Part shown: positions 38,481 to 49,164 of the stretch, in pieces
Layout: the number at the start of each line of letters is the position of its first letter
How positions within the stretch are numbered: position 1 is the stretch's first letter
Assembly (NCBI RefSeq): GCF_013409205.1
Contig: NZ_JACCAE010000001.1
Span: 1,302,001 to 1,366,000 of the forward strand
Direction: 5' to 3'
Origin: Janibacter cremeus
GTDB taxonomy: Bacteria; Actinomycetota; Actinomycetes; Actinomycetales; Dermatophilaceae
Length of the DNA stretch: 64,000 nt
Position numbers and translations under genes: made by a program
The notes under the pieces: model-generated
Seen by the model: the letters and a program-made list of their open reading frames with translations, nothing else
The model's database searches: none
Told to the model about the DNA's origin: nothing

Positions 38481-39839
38481 TCAGCCCATCGAGTCGAGGA
38501 TCGCGCTGATGTCGTCGGTGGACGTCTGCGGGTTGACGATCGCGAATCGGGCGAGCGTCTCCCCCTCGTGCGTGGTGGGGACGACGAAGGCGAACTCCTG
38601 GTCGAGGATGCGGTCCGACCACGCCTGGTAGTCGGCTGCGGACCAGCCCCGCCGGCGGAAGACGACGATCGAGAGGGTGCGTTCGCCGACGAGCTCGAAC
38701 TCCTCGCGCCGAGCGATCTCATCCTCGGCGAAGGCGGCGACCGCGAGGGTCTTCTCCACCGCAGTCGTGTACGCCTGCGTGCCGTGGGTCGCCAGGGAGA
38801 ACCAGAACGGCAGCCCCCGCGCTCGCCGGGTCAGGCCGACGGAGTAGTCGGTGGGGTTCCAGTCGGAGGTCTCGGTGAGGACATCGAGGTAGCCGGCCTT
38901 CTGGGTGTGCGCGGCCCGGGCGTACCCCGGCTCCCGGTAGACCAGGGCGCAGCAGTCGAAGGGGGCGAAGAGCCACTTGTGCGGGTCGACGATGAAGGAG
39001 TCGCACTGCTCGATGCCCTCGTAGAGGTGGCGCACCGAGGGCGCGGCCAGGCCGGCACCGCCGTAGGCGCCGTCGACGTGCAGCCAGATCCCGAACTCGC
39101 GGCAGACCTGCGCCACCGAGGTCAGGTCGTCGACGATGCCGAAGTTCGTCGTGCCCGCCGTGGCGACGACGGCGAAGTAGCTCTCGGGTCCGTGCTCGAG
39201 CAGCACCTCCCGCAGCCTGGGCCCGTTCAGACGCCCGCGCCCATCCGGCTCGACCGGCGTCAGCTCCGCGTCCATGACCTCGCAGGCGGAGGCGATCGAG
39301 CTGTGCGCCCCGCTGGTCGTCGCGACGCGGAAGGGCCGCGTTCCCTGCGCGGCCTCGTGGCGCGCCCGACCGCGGGCGGCGACCAGCGCGGAGAGGTTGC
39401 CGATCGTGCCGCCGGGGACGAAGACACCGCCGGCGCCCTCGGGCAGGCCGACGAGGTCGCAGACCCACCGCAGTGCCTGGTTCTCGGCGTAGACGGCACC
39501 CGACCCCTCGAGCCACGAGCCGCCGTAGATCGAGCTCGCACCGACGACGAGGTCGAACATCGCCGCGGCCTCGGTGGGCGCGCACGGGATGAAGGACAGG
39601 TAGCGCGGATGGTCGACCGACAGGCAGGCCGGGGCGAGGACGTCGGCGAAGAGGTCCATCGCCGCCTGGCCACCGAGCCCCTGCGGCGTGATCGTCGTGC
39701 CGGCGGCCTCCTGCAGCTGCTCCGGCGTCAGGGCGCGGTCGAGCGGGGGCGGGTCGTAGCGCATCCGCTCGGCGGAGTAGTCCAGGATCAGGCGCTCGAG
39801 GTCGTCCAGCGAGGTGTTGTCGTCGGGGAATCCATGCAC
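38481..39839 (-). CDS. Pyridoxal-dependent group II decarboxylase
   Basis: About 452 residues from GTG 39839; GTG 39848 is also in frame. This is the aromatic amino acid/glutamate/diaminobutyrate decarboxylase fold. PLP lysine K288 lies in VDPHKWLF, with HVDGAYGG (Asp for the pyridine nitrogen) and TTSGAHSS (His stacking). Such enzymes decarboxylate amino acids to amines; the substrate is not determinable. It stands alone, divergent from ung. Confidence 0.88.
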   Translation of the reverse strand: MHGFPDDNTSLDDLERLILDYSAERMRYDPPPLDRALTPEQLQEAAGTTITPQGLGGQAAMDLFADVLAPACLSVDHPRYLSFIPCAPTEAAAMFDLVVGASSIYGGSWLEGSGAVYAENQALRWVCDLVGLPEGAGGVFVPGGTIGNLSALVAARGRARHEAAQGTRPFRVATTSGAHSSIASACEVMDAELTPVEPDGRGRLNGPRLREVLLEHGPESYFAVVATAGTTNFGIVDDLTSVAQVCREFGIWLHVDGAYGGAGLAAPSVRHLYEGIEQCDSFIVDPHKWLFAPFDCCALVYREPGYARAAHTQKAGYLDVLTETSDWNPTDYSVGLTRRARGLPFWFSLATHGTQAYTTAVEKTLAVAAFAEDEIARREEFELVGERTLSIVVFRRRGWSAADYQAWSDRILDQEFAFVVPTTHEGETLARFAIVNPQTSTDDISAILDSMG

Positions 39840-39933
39840 GCCGAGCACTCTAGGGCTCTGCCGACGGGTGGAGGTACGAGCGCCTCCGGGCAGGAGTCTC
39901 CTGGGCCGCCAAGCACGCAGGTACATTGCCCCG

Positions 39934-40611
39934 GTGAGCCCCCAGGACCTGTCCCAGCTGATCCATCCGTCGTGGGCGCAGGCCCTCGAGCCGGTCGCGG
40001 GGACGATCACCGCGATGGGTGATTTCCTGCGCAGCGAGGTCAGCGAGGGCCGGGGCTACCTGCCGGCGGGCGCGAACGTCCTGCGCGCCTTCACGATCCC
40101 CGTCGAGGAGGTGCGCGTCCTCGTCGTCGGGCAGGACCCCTACCCCACCCCGGGTCACGCGATCGGGCTGTCCTTCGCGGTCGCCCCGGATGTGCGCCCG
40201 CTGCCGAAGTCGCTGGTCAACATCCACCGCGAGCTCGTCGACGACCTCGCGGTCCCGCCACCGAGCAACGGCGACCTCACGCCGTGGGCGCAGCAGGGGG
40301 TCATGCTGCTCAACCGGTGCCTCACGGTCACTCCCGGGACCCCGAACAGCCACCGCGGCAGGGGCTGGGAGGCCGTGACCGACCGGGCCATCGAGGTCCT
40401 CTCCGAGCGTGCCGGTCCGCTCGTGGCGATCCTGTGGGGCGCCGACGCCCGTAGGCTCGCCCCGGCGCTCGGCCGCGAGCGGTGCGTCGAGAGCGTGCAC
40501 CCCTCACCCCTGTCCGCGTACAAGGGCTTCTTCGGGTCGCGTCCCTTCAGCACCGCCAACGACCTGCTCGTCCAGCAGGGCGCCGCTCCCATCGATTGGA
40601 GACTCCCGTGA
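39934..40611 (+). CDS. ung: Uracil-DNA glycosylase (family 1)
   Basis: A 225-residue enzyme that removes uracil from DNA at the start of base-excision repair. The catalytic Asp68 lies in [15 protein letters not shown], and His189 in the DNA-intercalation loop [17 protein letters not shown]. The start is GTG 39934. Its TGA overlaps the GTG of the SGNH hydrolase gene. Confidence 0.95.
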   Translation: MSPQDLSQLIHPSWAQALEPVAGTITAMGDFLRSEVSEGRGYLPAGANVLRAFTIPVEEVRVLVVGQDPYPTPGHAIGLSFAVAPDVRPLPKSLVNIHRELVDDLAVPPPSNGDLTPWAQQGVMLLNRCLTVTPGTPNSHRGRGWEAVTDRAIEVLSERAGPLVAILWGADARRLAPALGRERCVESVHPSPLSAYKGFFGSRPFSTANDLLVQQGAAPIDWRLP

Positions 40612-41417
40612 CCACTGCCCCCGCACACCCGTGGCGTCGCTACGTCGCGATCGGCGACTCCTTCAGCGAGGGGATGGTCGATGTCGACCCCCGTCGCGAA
40701 GGGGGCTTCATCGGCTGGGCCGATCGGCTCGCCGCCGAGCTCGCGCGCTCCAGCGGCGGCGAGGAGTTCCGCTACGCCAACCTCGCCATCCGCGGCCGCA
40801 AGCTCGACGACGTCGTCGGGCGGCAGCTCGACGAGGCCGTCGGCCTGGGCCCCGATCTGGTCTCGATGGTCGGCGGTGGCAACGACATCCTCCGCCCGAG
40901 CGTCGATCTCGACACGATCGCGGCCCGACTCGAGGAGGCGGTCGTACGGATCCGCGACACCGGCGCCGACGTCCTCCTGGCAACACCGACCGACCCGCGC
41001 GGGGCCGGCCTGTTCGGCGCGCTGCTGACCCGGCACGCCGTGCACACCGCCAACCTGTACTCGATCGCGGCACGTCACGGTGCGCACGTGCTCGGCCTCT
41101 GGGGCATGCAGTCCGTCCGTGACCCGCGCATGTGGGGTGAGGACCGGATCCACCTGAGCACCCGGGGTCACCGCCGGGTCAGCTGGGCGGCGATGCAGGC
41201 GCTCGGCCTGGCGGTGCCCCCGGACTGGGACGAGCCGCTTCCCCCGGCAGCGCCGAGGCCCCGCGGCCGGGCGCGCGCGGAGCGCGTGCGCTGGGCGCGC
41301 ACCCACGCCGCGCCGTGGGTGCAACGGCGCCTCACCGGTCGCTCCTCCGGCGACTCGGTGACGGCCAAGCGGGCGCAACTGACCCCCTTCGGCCCGGCGG
41401 ACCTGCCAGACGCCTGA
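40608..41417 (+). CDS. SGNH/GDSL-family hydrolase
   Basis: A 269-residue lipase/esterase-like protein. Block I is [10 protein letters not shown], block II is near [13 protein letters not shown], block III is GGGNDILRP and block V is [12 protein letters not shown]. These give the Ser-Gly-Asn-His set. No signal peptide is visible. The C-terminal ~60 residues are Arg/Pro-rich. It is coupled to ung by GTGA. Substrate unknown. Confidence 0.88.
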   Translation: MTTAPAHPWRRYVAIGDSFSEGMVDVDPRREGGFIGWADRLAAELARSSGGEEFRYANLAIRGRKLDDVVGRQLDEAVGLGPDLVSMVGGGNDILRPSVDLDTIAARLEEAVVRIRDTGADVLLATPTDPRGAGLFGALLTRHAVHTANLYSIAARHGAHVLGLWGMQSVRDPRMWGEDRIHLSTRGHRRVSWAAMQALGLAVPPDWDEPLPPAAPRPRGRARAERVRWARTHAAPWVQRRLTGRSSGDSVTAKRAQLTPFGPADLPDA

Positions 41418-41481
41418 GGCCTCGCAACTACCGAGCCCAACCGAAGCAAACAGTTGCAGTTGCGGCTGATACTGTCATTTT

Positions 41482-41883
41482 ATGACGCAGATGAGAGTTT
41501 CTGAGGCAGCGGAGCTGCTCGCGGTCTCACCGGACACGGTCCGGCGCTGGATCGAGGGTGGTCGCCTGACCGCGACGAAGGGAGAGGGACGAACCCTCGT
41601 CGACGGGGCCGATCTCGCCCGGTTGGCCCAGGAGGCAGCCGCGCCGCCGGCGGTCGGGCCGGTTCACGACGAGTCCGCCCGCAACCGGATGCGCGGCATC
41701 GTCACCGACGTGCAGCGCGACGGGGTGATGGCCCAGGTGAGCCTGCAGGCCGGGCCCTTCCGCGTGGTCTCCCTCATGTCGCGCGAGGCCGCCGACGAGC
41801 TCGGGTTGGCGCCCGGCAGCGTCGCAGTGGCCTCCATCAAGTCCACCAACGTCATCATCGGCACCTCCGGAGGATCCTCGTGA
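41482..41883 (+). CDS. HTH (excisionase-like) plus TOBE domain regulator
   Basis: A 133-residue protein. Residues 4-50 are a MerR/excisionase-type HTH (VSEAAELLAVSPDTVRRWIEGGRLTATK). Residues ~68-130 are a TOBE/Mop domain (MRGIVTDVQRDGVMAQVSLQAG ... IKSTNVII), which binds molybdate. It overlaps modA (GTGA) and probably senses molybdate to regulate the operon, in place of the LysR-like HTH of E. coli ModE. AT-richer sequence just upstream (GATACTGTCATTTT) is the likely promoter. Confidence 0.85.
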   Translation: MTQMRVSEAAELLAVSPDTVRRWIEGGRLTATKGEGRTLVDGADLARLAQEAAAPPAVGPVHDESARNRMRGIVTDVQRDGVMAQVSLQAGPFRVVSLMSREAADELGLAPGSVAVASIKSTNVIIGTSGGSS

Positions 41884-42632
41884 GACACCACCGCACGGCC
41901 ATCGCGGCGCTGACCGCCCTGACCCTGTCCCTCACCGCCTGCTCCTCCTCGGACGAGGACGAGGACGGGCAGACGTTGCGGGTCGGCGCAGCCGCGTCGC
42001 TGACCAACTCCTTCGAGCAGATCGCCGAGATCTTCGAGGCGGAGAACCGTGGTGTCACCGTCGAGCTGCAGTTCGCCGGGTCCTCGGACCTGGCCGCACA
42101 GATCAACGGCGGCGCCGACTTCGATGTCTTCGCCTCCGCGAACGAGCCCAACATGGACAAGGTCGCCGACAGCATCGCCGGCGAGCCGACGATCTTCGCG
42201 ACCAACACCCTCACGATCGTCACCGAGCCGGGCAACCCCGAGGACATCACCTCCTTGGCGGACCTGGCCGACCCCGACCTCGCCGTCGTCATCTGCGCCC
42301 CCCAGGTTCCGTGCGGGACGGCGACACAGACGCTGACCGATCAGCAGGACGTGACCCTGACGCCAGCAAGCGAGGAGTCCCAGGTGACCGACGTCCTGGC
42401 CAAGGTCAGCTCCGGCGAGGCCGATGCCGGGCTGGTCTACGTCACCGACGCGACCGGCGCCGGGGATGACGTGACCACGGTCCCCGCGGACGGTGCGGAC
42501 GCCGTGGTCAACCGGTACCCGATCGCGATGCTCACGGGCGCCGAGAGCGAGGAGGCCCAGGCATTCATCGACCTCGTCACCGGGACGCAGGGCCAACGGG
42601 TCCTGGGAGACGACGGCTTCCAGTCCCCGTGA
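41880..42632 (+). CDS. modA: Molybdate ABC transporter substrate-binding lipoprotein
   Basis: A 250-residue receptor. The signal peptide ends at the lipobox LTAC. Oxyanion-binding phrases include [19 protein letters not shown] and [27 protein letters not shown]. It delivers molybdate or tungstate to ModB. It starts within the end of the HTH-TOBE gene. Confidence 0.92.
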   Translation: MRHHRTAIAALTALTLSLTACSSSDEDEDGQTLRVGAAASLTNSFEQIAEIFEAENRGVTVELQFAGSSDLAAQINGGADFDVFASANEPNMDKVADSIAGEPTIFATNTLTIVTEPGNPEDITSLADLADPDLAVVICAPQVPCGTATQTLTDQQDVTLTPASEESQVTDVLAKVSSGEADAGLVYVTDATGAGDDVTTVPADGADAVVNRYPIAMLTGAESEEAQAFIDLVTGTQGQRVLGDDGFQSP

Positions 42633-43411
42633 GGCCGCCCCGTTGGCTCTGGGCCCCGGCCGCCGCGGCCGTCCTGCTCGTCGTCGTCCCGATCGCCGGG
42701 CTCGTCGCCCAGGTGCAGCCCGCGCAGCTGTGGCCGCTGCTGACGTCCCCGGCGTCCGTGGACGCCCTCCTGCTGTCGCTGCGCACGGCCGCGGCGACGA
42801 CGGTGATCTGCCTCCTGCTGGGCACTCCCCTGGCACTGCTTCTCGCCCGCGGTCGCTGGCCGGGTCAGTCGGTGCTGCGCGCCCTCGTGCTCGTGCCGCT
42901 GGTGCTGCCCCCCGTCGTCGGCGGCCTGGCGCTGCTCTACACCTTCGGTCGTCGGGGCCTGATCGGGCAGCACCTCGAGGCCGCAGGGATCTCGATCTCC
43001 TTCAGCACCACGGCCGTCGTGCTGGCCCAGACCTTCGTCGCCATGCCCTTCCTCGTCCTCTCCCTCGAGGGCGCGGTCCGGGGTCTGGGTCAGCGCCACG
43101 AGGAGGTCGCGGCCACCCTCGGTGCGAGCCCGTGGCGGCGCCTGACGCGGGTCACGCTGCCGCTGGTCGCGCCGGGGCTGATGTCGGGGTGCGTCCTGGC
43201 CTTCGCGCGCGCTCTCGGCGAGTTCGGGGCGACGCTCACCTTCGCCGGGTCAGCGCAGGGACGCACCCGCACCCTGCCGCTGGAGATCTACCTGCAGCGC
43301 GAGACCGACCCCGACGCGGCGGTGGCGCTCGCACTCGTCCTCGTCGTCCTCGCGACCGTCATCGTCGGCACGGTGTACGCCCGTACCATCCGCCCGGAGC
43401 GGGTCGCATGA
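42629..43411 (+). CDS. modB: Molybdate ABC transporter permease
   Basis: A 260-residue permease with about six TM helices and the EAA loop [25 protein letters not shown]. It overlaps modA and modC by four bases each. Confidence 0.92.
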   Translation: MRPPRWLWAPAAAAVLLVVVPIAGLVAQVQPAQLWPLLTSPASVDALLLSLRTAAATTVICLLLGTPLALLLARGRWPGQSVLRALVLVPLVLPPVVGGLALLYTFGRRGLIGQHLEAAGISISFSTTAVVLAQTFVAMPFLVLSLEGAVRGLGQRHEEVAATLGASPWRRLTRVTLPLVAPGLMSGCVLAFARALGEFGATLTFAGSAQGRTRTLPLEIYLQRETDPDAAVALALVLVVLATVIVGTVYARTIRPERVA

Positions 43412-44475
43412 GCCTGCAGGTGCGCGCCGACTGGGCGCAGCGGGGCCTGGCGGTCGACCTCGACCTGCCCGCCGGACGGCACGCGGTGACCGGCCCCAAC
43501 GGCAGCGGCAAGTCCTCGCTCCTGTCGGTCATCGCCGGCCTGTCCCGACCCGACCGCGCGCGCGTCGTCCTCGACGGCCGGGCCCTCGACGAGGTCCCGC
43601 CGCACCGCCGCCGGGTCGGCCTGATGAGCCAAGCACCGGCGCTCTTCCCCCACCTCGACGTGCGCGACAACGTCGCCTTCGGCCCCCGCAGCACCGGACG
43701 GGGGCGCAGGGGGGCCCGCGACACCGCGAACCACTGGCTCGAGGTGGTCGGCATGAGCTCCTTCGCCGACCGTCGGCCGGCACAGCTCTCCGGCGGCCAG
43801 GCCGCGCGGGTGGCACTCGCCCGCGCGCTCGCGGCCGAGCCGGATGCGCTGCTGCTGGACGAGCCCCTCGCCGCGCTCGACGTCGAGGCGACTCCGGCGA
43901 TGCGGGCCGTCCTCGCCGACGTCACCCACGCCCGCGAGGACCTCGTCGTCGTGCTCGTCACCCACGACGTGCTCGACGTGCTCACCGTCGCGGACGGAGT
44001 CGCCGACACGATGACCGTCCTCGGGGAGCGCGTCGAGCACGGGCCGGTGCGGCAGGTGCTGGAGCACCCGCGCAGCGCCTTCACCGCGGGCCTGGCCGGG
44101 GTCAACCTCGTGCACGCGGCAGCGCTGTCCGGCTCGGGAGCACGCACCCCCACCGCGGACGGCCCACTGGAGATCGCGACCGGCCCGCACGATGTCACGG
44201 GCGCGTGCTGGGTGACCTTCGCCCCGGACGCGGTCTCACTGCACCGGGAGCAGCCGGAGGGGTCCCCGCGCAACGTCTGGCACGGCCGGGTCTCCCGCGT
44301 GGAGGCACATGCCGGCCGGGCGCGGGTGTGGCTGTCGACGCCGCTGCCGATGAGCGCCGAGGTGACTCCTGCGGCCCTGGCGGCACTCCCCCTTCGCCCC
44401 GGGGATCGGGTGTGGGCCTCGGTCAAGGCGAGCCAGGTGCGGGTGCACCCGGCCCACACGGACCCGGTCGGCTAG
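43408..44475 (+). CDS. modC: Molybdate ABC transporter ATP-binding protein
   Basis: A 355-residue ATPase with Walker [10 protein letters not shown], the Q-loop [22 protein letters not shown], signature [15 protein letters not shown] and Walker [12 protein letters not shown]. The C-terminal ~110 residues carry a TOBE-like regulatory domain. It completes modABC. Its TAG stop overlaps the stop of the convergent LCP gene (44472-44475). Confidence 0.92.
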   Translation: MSLQVRADWAQRGLAVDLDLPAGRHAVTGPNGSGKSSLLSVIAGLSRPDRARVVLDGRALDEVPPHRRRVGLMSQAPALFPHLDVRDNVAFGPRSTGRGRRGARDTANHWLEVVGMSSFADRRPAQLSGGQAARVALARALAAEPDALLLDEPLAALDVEATPAMRAVLADVTHAREDLVVVLVTHDVLDVLTVADGVADTMTVLGERVEHGPVRQVLEHPRSAFTAGLAGVNLVHAAALSGSGARTPTADGPLEIATGPHDVTGACWVTFAPDAVSLHREQPEGSPRNVWHGRVSRVEAHAGRARVWLSTPLPMSAEVTPAALAALPLRPGDRVWASVKASQVRVHPAHTDPVG

Positions 44476-45593
44476 AGGCGACCGTCGCGGAAGCTGCGCA
44501 GGTCCTGCTTCGACCCCTGCCCCAGGCGCACGATCGACTGCCCGGACTGCATACCCGTCGGGCCCTGGGCGACCTCGTGGCCGACCTTGAGCGGGTTGAC
44601 CCGGTAGAAGCTCGCCGAGAAGCGCAGCATCTGCGTCGCCGTGAGGTCGCTGCTCGCGTGCTCGTCGATGACGGTCAGCGCCCGGGGCAGCGAGTCGGGA
44701 CCCTGGACGCGCGCCTGGATCGCGGCGGCGAGGAGTAGCAGGCCCTGGTGGCGGGAACGATCGAAGTCGCCGTGGGGCAGCGTCTTGCGCTCCCGGGCGT
44801 ACGCGAGGGCCTTGCGGCCGCCCAGCCTGCTCTTGCCCTTGGGGATCACCCCGCCTGGCAGGTGGGATCGCACGGCCATCGGGGCGTCGAAGGACAGCGG
44901 GCCGAGCTCGTCGACGATCGCGCGGAAGCCGGTGAATCCGGTGACCACGTAGCCGTCGACGTCGATACCGCTGGTGCGCGAGACCGCACCGACCGTGGCC
45001 CCCGGGCCGCCGTAGACCATCGAGGCGTTGAGCTTGCCGTGGCCGTGGCCGGGGATCGGCACCCACAGGTCCCGGGCGAAGCCCATGACCCCGGCGCCCC
45101 CGGACCCGTCGACACCGAGCAGTTGGATCGCGTCGGCCCGCAGGCGGGTGACCTTCTCCCCGGGGCGGGCGTCGCTGCCGAGGACGAGGACGTGGCGGGG
45201 CCCCTTGCCCAGGTCGGGGCCCTCGTCCATCGAGGGCCACCACCCGCCGACGACCCGCCACTGCTTGCCCTTCGGGCGCACCGCCAGGGTGACGTCGTCG
45301 TCGGAGGTGACGACCGCGACCTTCGCGCCGCGCCACCGGCCGGCGGTGGCCGTGCCGGTGACCGACTGCGAACCGTACTTCTTCGTCACCGCATCGGTCA
45401 GGCCCTTCCCCGCCCCGTCGACCTCCACGGTGGGACTCGGCGTGGTCGACGACGACGAGGTGGTGGAGCTGGTCGAGGTGGAGGTGGACGCCGAGGTGGC
45501 GTCACCCCCTTCGTCCGGGGCGCCGGAGCAGGAGGTCAGGGTCAGCGCGGCCACGGCGGCGATCGCCGCGGCTCGGGCGAAGGGAGGTCTCAC
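44472..45593 (-). CDS. LytR-CpsA-Psr (LCP) family protein
   Basis: A 373-residue envelope protein that probably attaches teichoic acid- or polysaccharide-type polymers to peptidoglycan. I chose GTG 45593; an in-frame GTG at 45620 is possible. The signal peptide ends with the lipobox-like LTSC, followed by a Ser/Thr linker. The LCP domain has HVLVLGSDARPGEKVTRLRADAI, GFARDLWVPIPGHG and DFDRSRHQGLLL (catalytic Arg/Asp). The mature part is lipid-anchored if the lipobox is used; most LCP proteins use a TM helix instead. Confidence 0.85.
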   Translation of the reverse strand: MRPPFARAAAIAAVAALTLTSCSGAPDEGGDATSASTSTSTSSTTSSSSTTPSPTVEVDGAGKGLTDAVTKKYGSQSVTGTATAGRWRGAKVAVVTSDDDVTLAVRPKGKQWRVVGGWWPSMDEGPDLGKGPRHVLVLGSDARPGEKVTRLRADAIQLLGVDGSGGAGVMGFARDLWVPIPGHGHGKLNASMVYGGPGATVGAVSRTSGIDVDGYVVTGFTGFRAIVDELGPLSFDAPMAVRSHLPGGVIPKGKSRLGGRKALAYARERKTLPHGDFDRSRHQGLLLLAAAIQARVQGPDSLPRALTVIDEHASSDLTATQMLRFSASFYRVNPLKVGHEVAQGPTGMQSGQSIVRLGQGSKQDLRSFRDGRL

Positions 45594-45630
45594 CCCTCCA
45601 CCGTAGGTCGCGGGGTTCACTGCGTGCTCG

Positions 45631-46224
45631 TCAGTTCTGGACGCTGACCTTGCCGTTGGCGACGTCGACGAGGACCTCGCGGTCGCCCTCGGAGCCGGTG
45701 ACGATCTCGACCTCCCAGTAGTACGTGCCGCCCTCCTCCTCGAGCTCGGCCTCGTCGAAGGTGCCGTCGACCTCGTCCAGCGCCTTCTCGATGCCCTGGG
45801 CGATGGTGGTCTTCGCGGCGGCCAGACCCTTGCGGTCATCCGCGTCGAGGTCCTCCTTCTTCTGCCGCGTGACCGTGCCGTCCGGAGAGACCTCCACCTC
45901 GATGCTGGTGCCGTCCTTGGCCAGGTCGATCTCCCAGGAGCCGTTCTCGTCGTCGACCTCGTAGGCCGTGCCGCCGGTCTGCGACTCGGCCGCGTCGATC
46001 GCGGAGATGACCGCGGACGCATCCTTGCCGGACTCCGGGGACTGCGTCGACGACTCGCTGGCGGTCTCGTCCGAGGACTGGGAGGGATCCGACGGGCTCG
46101 ACTGCGAGGAGCTCGTGGTCCCGGTGTCCTGCGAGGATCCGGTCTCCGCGTCGGAACCGCACGCGGCAACCCCGAGGACGGTCGCCGCGGCCAGGGCGGT
46201 GAGGGCGATACGTGATTTCTTCAT
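45631..46224 (-). CDS. PepSY-domain lipoprotein
   Basis: A 197-residue predicted lipoprotein with lipobox GVAAC and a long Ser/Thr/Asp linker. Two PepSY-like repeats follow: AISAIDAAESQTGG...WEIDL...EVEVSPDGTV and TTIAQGIEKALDEVDGTF...YYWEVEIVT...VLVDVANGKV. PepSY modules inhibit proteases or act in the envelope. It may share transcription with the LCP gene 38 bases downstream. Confidence 0.82.
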   Translation of the reverse strand: MKKSRIALTALAAATVLGVAACGSDAETGSSQDTGTTSSSQSSPSDPSQSSDETASESSTQSPESGKDASAVISAIDAAESQTGGTAYEVDDENGSWEIDLAKDGTSIEVEVSPDGTVTRQKKEDLDADDRKGLAAAKTTIAQGIEKALDEVDGTFDEAELEEEGGTYYWEVEIVTGSEGDREVLVDVANGKVSVQN

Positions 46225-46324
46225 GTACCCATGATCGCCGGGACGGGGGAGGAAGGCCAAGCGGAGGGCGCCGTCGAACGGGGCTGACACCGAGTTCTCA
46301 CTTCTCCTCACTACAGTGGTCGGT

Positions 46325-47485
46325 ATGGCAGCAACGAGGCTCATGCCCACCGAGATCGGGGACGACCTGATCGAGCTCACCCGCTCGATCTGCGACAAGA
46401 CGTTGCGACCGCAGGTCGACGACGTCGAGGCCCGAGCGGCCACCGAGGACGCCTTCCCCCGCGACGTCTTCCGCACTCTGGGTCGGGCCGGCCTGCTCTC
46501 CCTGCCCTACCCGGAGGAGCTCGGCGGCGGCGGACAGCCGTACGAGGTGTACCTGCAGGTCGTCGAGGAGATCGCCTCGGCGTGGGCGTCCGTCGCGGTC
46601 GGGGTCTCGGTGCACTCGCTCACCGCCTACGCGGTGCACACCTTCGGCAGCCAGGCGCAGCAGGAGGCCCTGCTGCCCGACATGCTCTCCGGGGAGACGC
46701 TCGGCGCGTACGCTCTGTCCGAGCCGCTGGCCGGGTCCGACATCGCGGCGATGACCACCAAGGCCTCCCCCGACGGCGACGACTGGCGCGTGCGCGGTCG
46801 CAAGGCGTGGATCTCCCACGGCGGCCACGCCGACTACTACACGACCTTCGCCCGCACCAGCGACGACGGCGCCCGCGGTGTCAGCTGCTTCGTCGTGCCC
46901 GCCGATGCGGAGGGCATCACCTTCGGGGCGCCGGAGAAGAAGATGGGCCTGCACGGCGACACGGTGCGCGAGGTGATCTTCGACGACGTGCCGGTCGCGG
47001 GTGACCGCCTCGTCGGTGACCCCGGCCGTGGGGTGTCGATGGCCCTCGCCGGGCTGGACGCGGGGCGCCTGGGCATCGCGGCCGTGGCGACCGGACTGGC
47101 ACAGTCGGCGCTCGACGTCGCGGCGAAGTACGCCACCGAGCGCGAGCAGTTCGGCCGGACCATCGCGAGCAACCAGGGTCTGGCCTTCCTGCTGGCGGAC
47201 ATGGAGGCAGCGGTCACCAGCGCGCGGGCGACCTACCTGCACGCCGCGCGGCTGCGTGACGCCGGGCGGGCCTTCGGCAAGGAGGCTGCCGTCGCCAAGC
47301 TCGTCGCGACCGACGCGTCGATGCGAGTGACCACCGACGCGATCCAGGTGCTCGGCGGCGCGGGGTACACGCAGGACTTCCCGGTCGAGCGGTACTTCCG
47401 CGAGGCGAAGGTGACCCAGATCTTCGAGGGCACCAACCAGATCCAACGCCTGGTCATCTCGCGCCAGCTGCTCGCCTCCCTCTGA
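46325..47485 (+). CDS. Acyl-CoA dehydrogenase
   Basis: A 386-residue flavoenzyme. The N-terminal helical domain is followed by GAYALSEPLAGSDIAAM (FAD/CoA region) and the C-terminal helical domain with YTQDFPVERYFREAKVTQIFEGTNQIQRLVISRQLL. The catalytic Glu is in IFEGTNQIQ. The acyl chain specificity is not clear. ATG 46325 was preferred over the in-frame GTG nine bases earlier. Confidence 0.93.
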   Translation: MAATRLMPTEIGDDLIELTRSICDKTLRPQVDDVEARAATEDAFPRDVFRTLGRAGLLSLPYPEELGGGGQPYEVYLQVVEEIASAWASVAVGVSVHSLTAYAVHTFGSQAQQEALLPDMLSGETLGAYALSEPLAGSDIAAMTTKASPDGDDWRVRGRKAWISHGGHADYYTTFARTSDDGARGVSCFVVPADAEGITFGAPEKKMGLHGDTVREVIFDDVPVAGDRLVGDPGRGVSMALAGLDAGRLGIAAVATGLAQSALDVAAKYATEREQFGRTIASNQGLAFLLADMEAAVTSARATYLHAARLRDAGRAFGKEAAVAKLVATDASMRVTTDAIQVLGGAGYTQDFPVERYFREAKVTQIFEGTNQIQRLVISRQLLASL

Positions 47486-47543
47486 CGCCCCCTTCCCCCT
47501 TCGCCCCCTACGAAGTGCTGCTGGCTCTAGTTCGTATGGTCGG

Positions 47544-47561
47544 CCGCACCACGTGGTGCGG
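47544..47561. promoter_or_regulatory. Perfect 18-bp palindrome between two convergent genes
   Basis: CCGCACCACGTGGTGCGG is perfectly self-complementary. It is flanked by an outer AGTTCG/CGAACT pair and by three GGCTC-containing copies of a CTGGCTC motif. The position, between converging genes, suggests a bidirectional transcription terminator, though no T-run is present. Confidence 0.5.
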
Positions 47562-47592
47562 CTGGCTCAACGAACTGCGGCTGGCTCTCGGC

Positions 47593-48942
47593 TCAGTCGT
47601 CGTCGCGGTCGCGGGAGATCCCCGGCAGCAGGGTGGAGCCATCGCGTAGCGCCTCGAAGGCACCGGGCACGCGCGCCGCTCGACGCAGGCTGTGTCGCCG
47701 GTATCGCCAGATCATCCACGCGCCGAAACCCCACAGCAGGAACTGCGAGCTCATCGCGACCCGGAAGTCGTCCAGCGTGTATGTGTCGGGGCCGCCGGGC
47801 GCCAAGCGGTCGAGAATCATCCCCACGAGTGCCATCGTGGTCAATGACGCGATGAAGCCACCCATGTTGACCATGCCCGAGGCCCGTCCGTAGCGCTCAC
47901 TGCGGTGGAAACTTCGGGCCAGATCGAAGGCGATCATCGACCCCGGCCCGCCGAAGCCGGTCACCGAGACGAGGATGATCAGCAGCCACAGCGGTGATTG
48001 GGTCGGTCGCGCAAGGACGATCGCCCAGACCAAGGAGATGGCGCCGACGACGGACAGCGCCATGACGGATCGGTAGTAGGGGTAGCGGCTCGTCCAGCGA
48101 CCGATCGTTGGTCCGGCGAACAGCGCCACGAAGGTCATCCACGTCAGCAGCGCCGACGCCCGCCCCGGCGTCAGCCCCTGCCCGGCGACGAGGAAGGGAT
48201 ATCCCCACAGCAGCGCGAACACCGTCGGGGCAAACTGCGTCGTGAAGTGCACCGACAGTCCGAGCCGCGTACCCGGGTCGCGCCAGATCTCGCCGAGGCT
48301 GTTGCGCAGGGCGCGAATCTTGATCTTCTCGACGGCGCCACGCTCGTAGGGTGAGTCCTTGACGACAACCAGGATCGCCACGATCGCGATGACCCCGAGG
48401 AAGGCAGCGCTCGCATAGGTCATCGTCCAGCCCCACGCGTGCAGCGCCGCACTGAGTGGTATCGCGGCGGCAACGGCACCCATCTGGCCGACCATGCCGG
48501 TCAGTTGCGTGATGACCGGCGCCTGACGGACGAGGAACCACAGGGCGATCAGGCGCAGTATCGAGGTGAAGAGCATCGCGTCACCGGCCCCCAGCAGCGC
48601 TCGGGCACAGAGGGCGAGGCCGTAGCTGTCCGTGACGGAGAACCAGAGCTGGCCCACGGTCATCGCGATGAGTCCGCCGACGATCAGGGCCTTGGACCCG
48701 AACCGGTCGAGCATCACCCCGACCGGGATCTGCATGGCTGCGTAGACCGCGAGCTGGAGGACGGTGAAGGTCGCCAGCTGGCTGCCGTTGATGTCGAACC
48801 GGTCGGCCGCGATCAGCCCGGCGACGCCGAGCGAGGTGCGGTGGAAGACCGCGAGGACGTAGACGGCGAGCGCGGTCGCCCAGATGGCGTAGGCGCGTCT
48901 ACGCCCGATGTTGTGCAGCTGTCGGGTCCCGGTCACGGACAC
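47593..48942 (-). CDS. MFS transporter
   Basis: A 449-residue major facilitator protein with 12 predicted TM helices. Start motifs are YAIWATALAVYVLAVFHRTSLGVAG and the loop-2 motif GVMLDRFGSKALIVGG. The C-terminal tail is Arg-rich. The profile resembles a nitrate/organic anion-type or hexuronate-like group, but substrate assignment is unsafe. Confidence 0.85.
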   Translation of the reverse strand: MSVTGTRQLHNIGRRRAYAIWATALAVYVLAVFHRTSLGVAGLIAADRFDINGSQLATFTVLQLAVYAAMQIPVGVMLDRFGSKALIVGGLIAMTVGQLWFSVTDSYGLALCARALLGAGDAMLFTSILRLIALWFLVRQAPVITQLTGMVGQMGAVAAAIPLSAALHAWGWTMTYASAAFLGVIAIVAILVVVKDSPYERGAVEKIKIRALRNSLGEIWRDPGTRLGLSVHFTTQFAPTVFALLWGYPFLVAGQGLTPGRASALLTWMTFVALFAGPTIGRWTSRYPYYRSVMALSVVGAISLVWAIVLARPTQSPLWLLIILVSVTGFGGPGSMIAFDLARSFHRSERYGRASGMVNMGGFIASLTTMALVGMILDRLAPGGPDTYTLDDFRVAMSSQFLLWGFGAWMIWRYRRHSLRRAARVPGAFEALRDGSTLLPGISRDRDDD

Positions 48943-49084
48943 ATGCTATTGATCGACGCTGTACCGGCAGCATCCACCAACCGGTGGGGGCAACGCGCTC
49001 GACATCCGCCGCCGCGACGGAGGCACGAGATGCCCGGGCCGTGTCACCGTGGATCCGCCGGGCTCCCTGTACACGGCCGCCTCG

Positions 49085-49140
49085 TGGCGCGGCCTTCGTG
49101 GGGTTTCCCGGCCATCGGAGGATGCCCCGGGCACGCGGGG
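49085..49140. repeat. Diverged CCCGGCCA-type repeat copy
   Basis: TTTCCCGGCCATCGGAGGAT and GCCCCGGGCACG lie just before the nuclease gene, resembling the clusters at 8289 and 9444. No gene is supported in 48943-49164. Confidence 0.35.
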
Positions 49141-49164
49141 TGACGCAGGAGCTAGATTTCGCAC

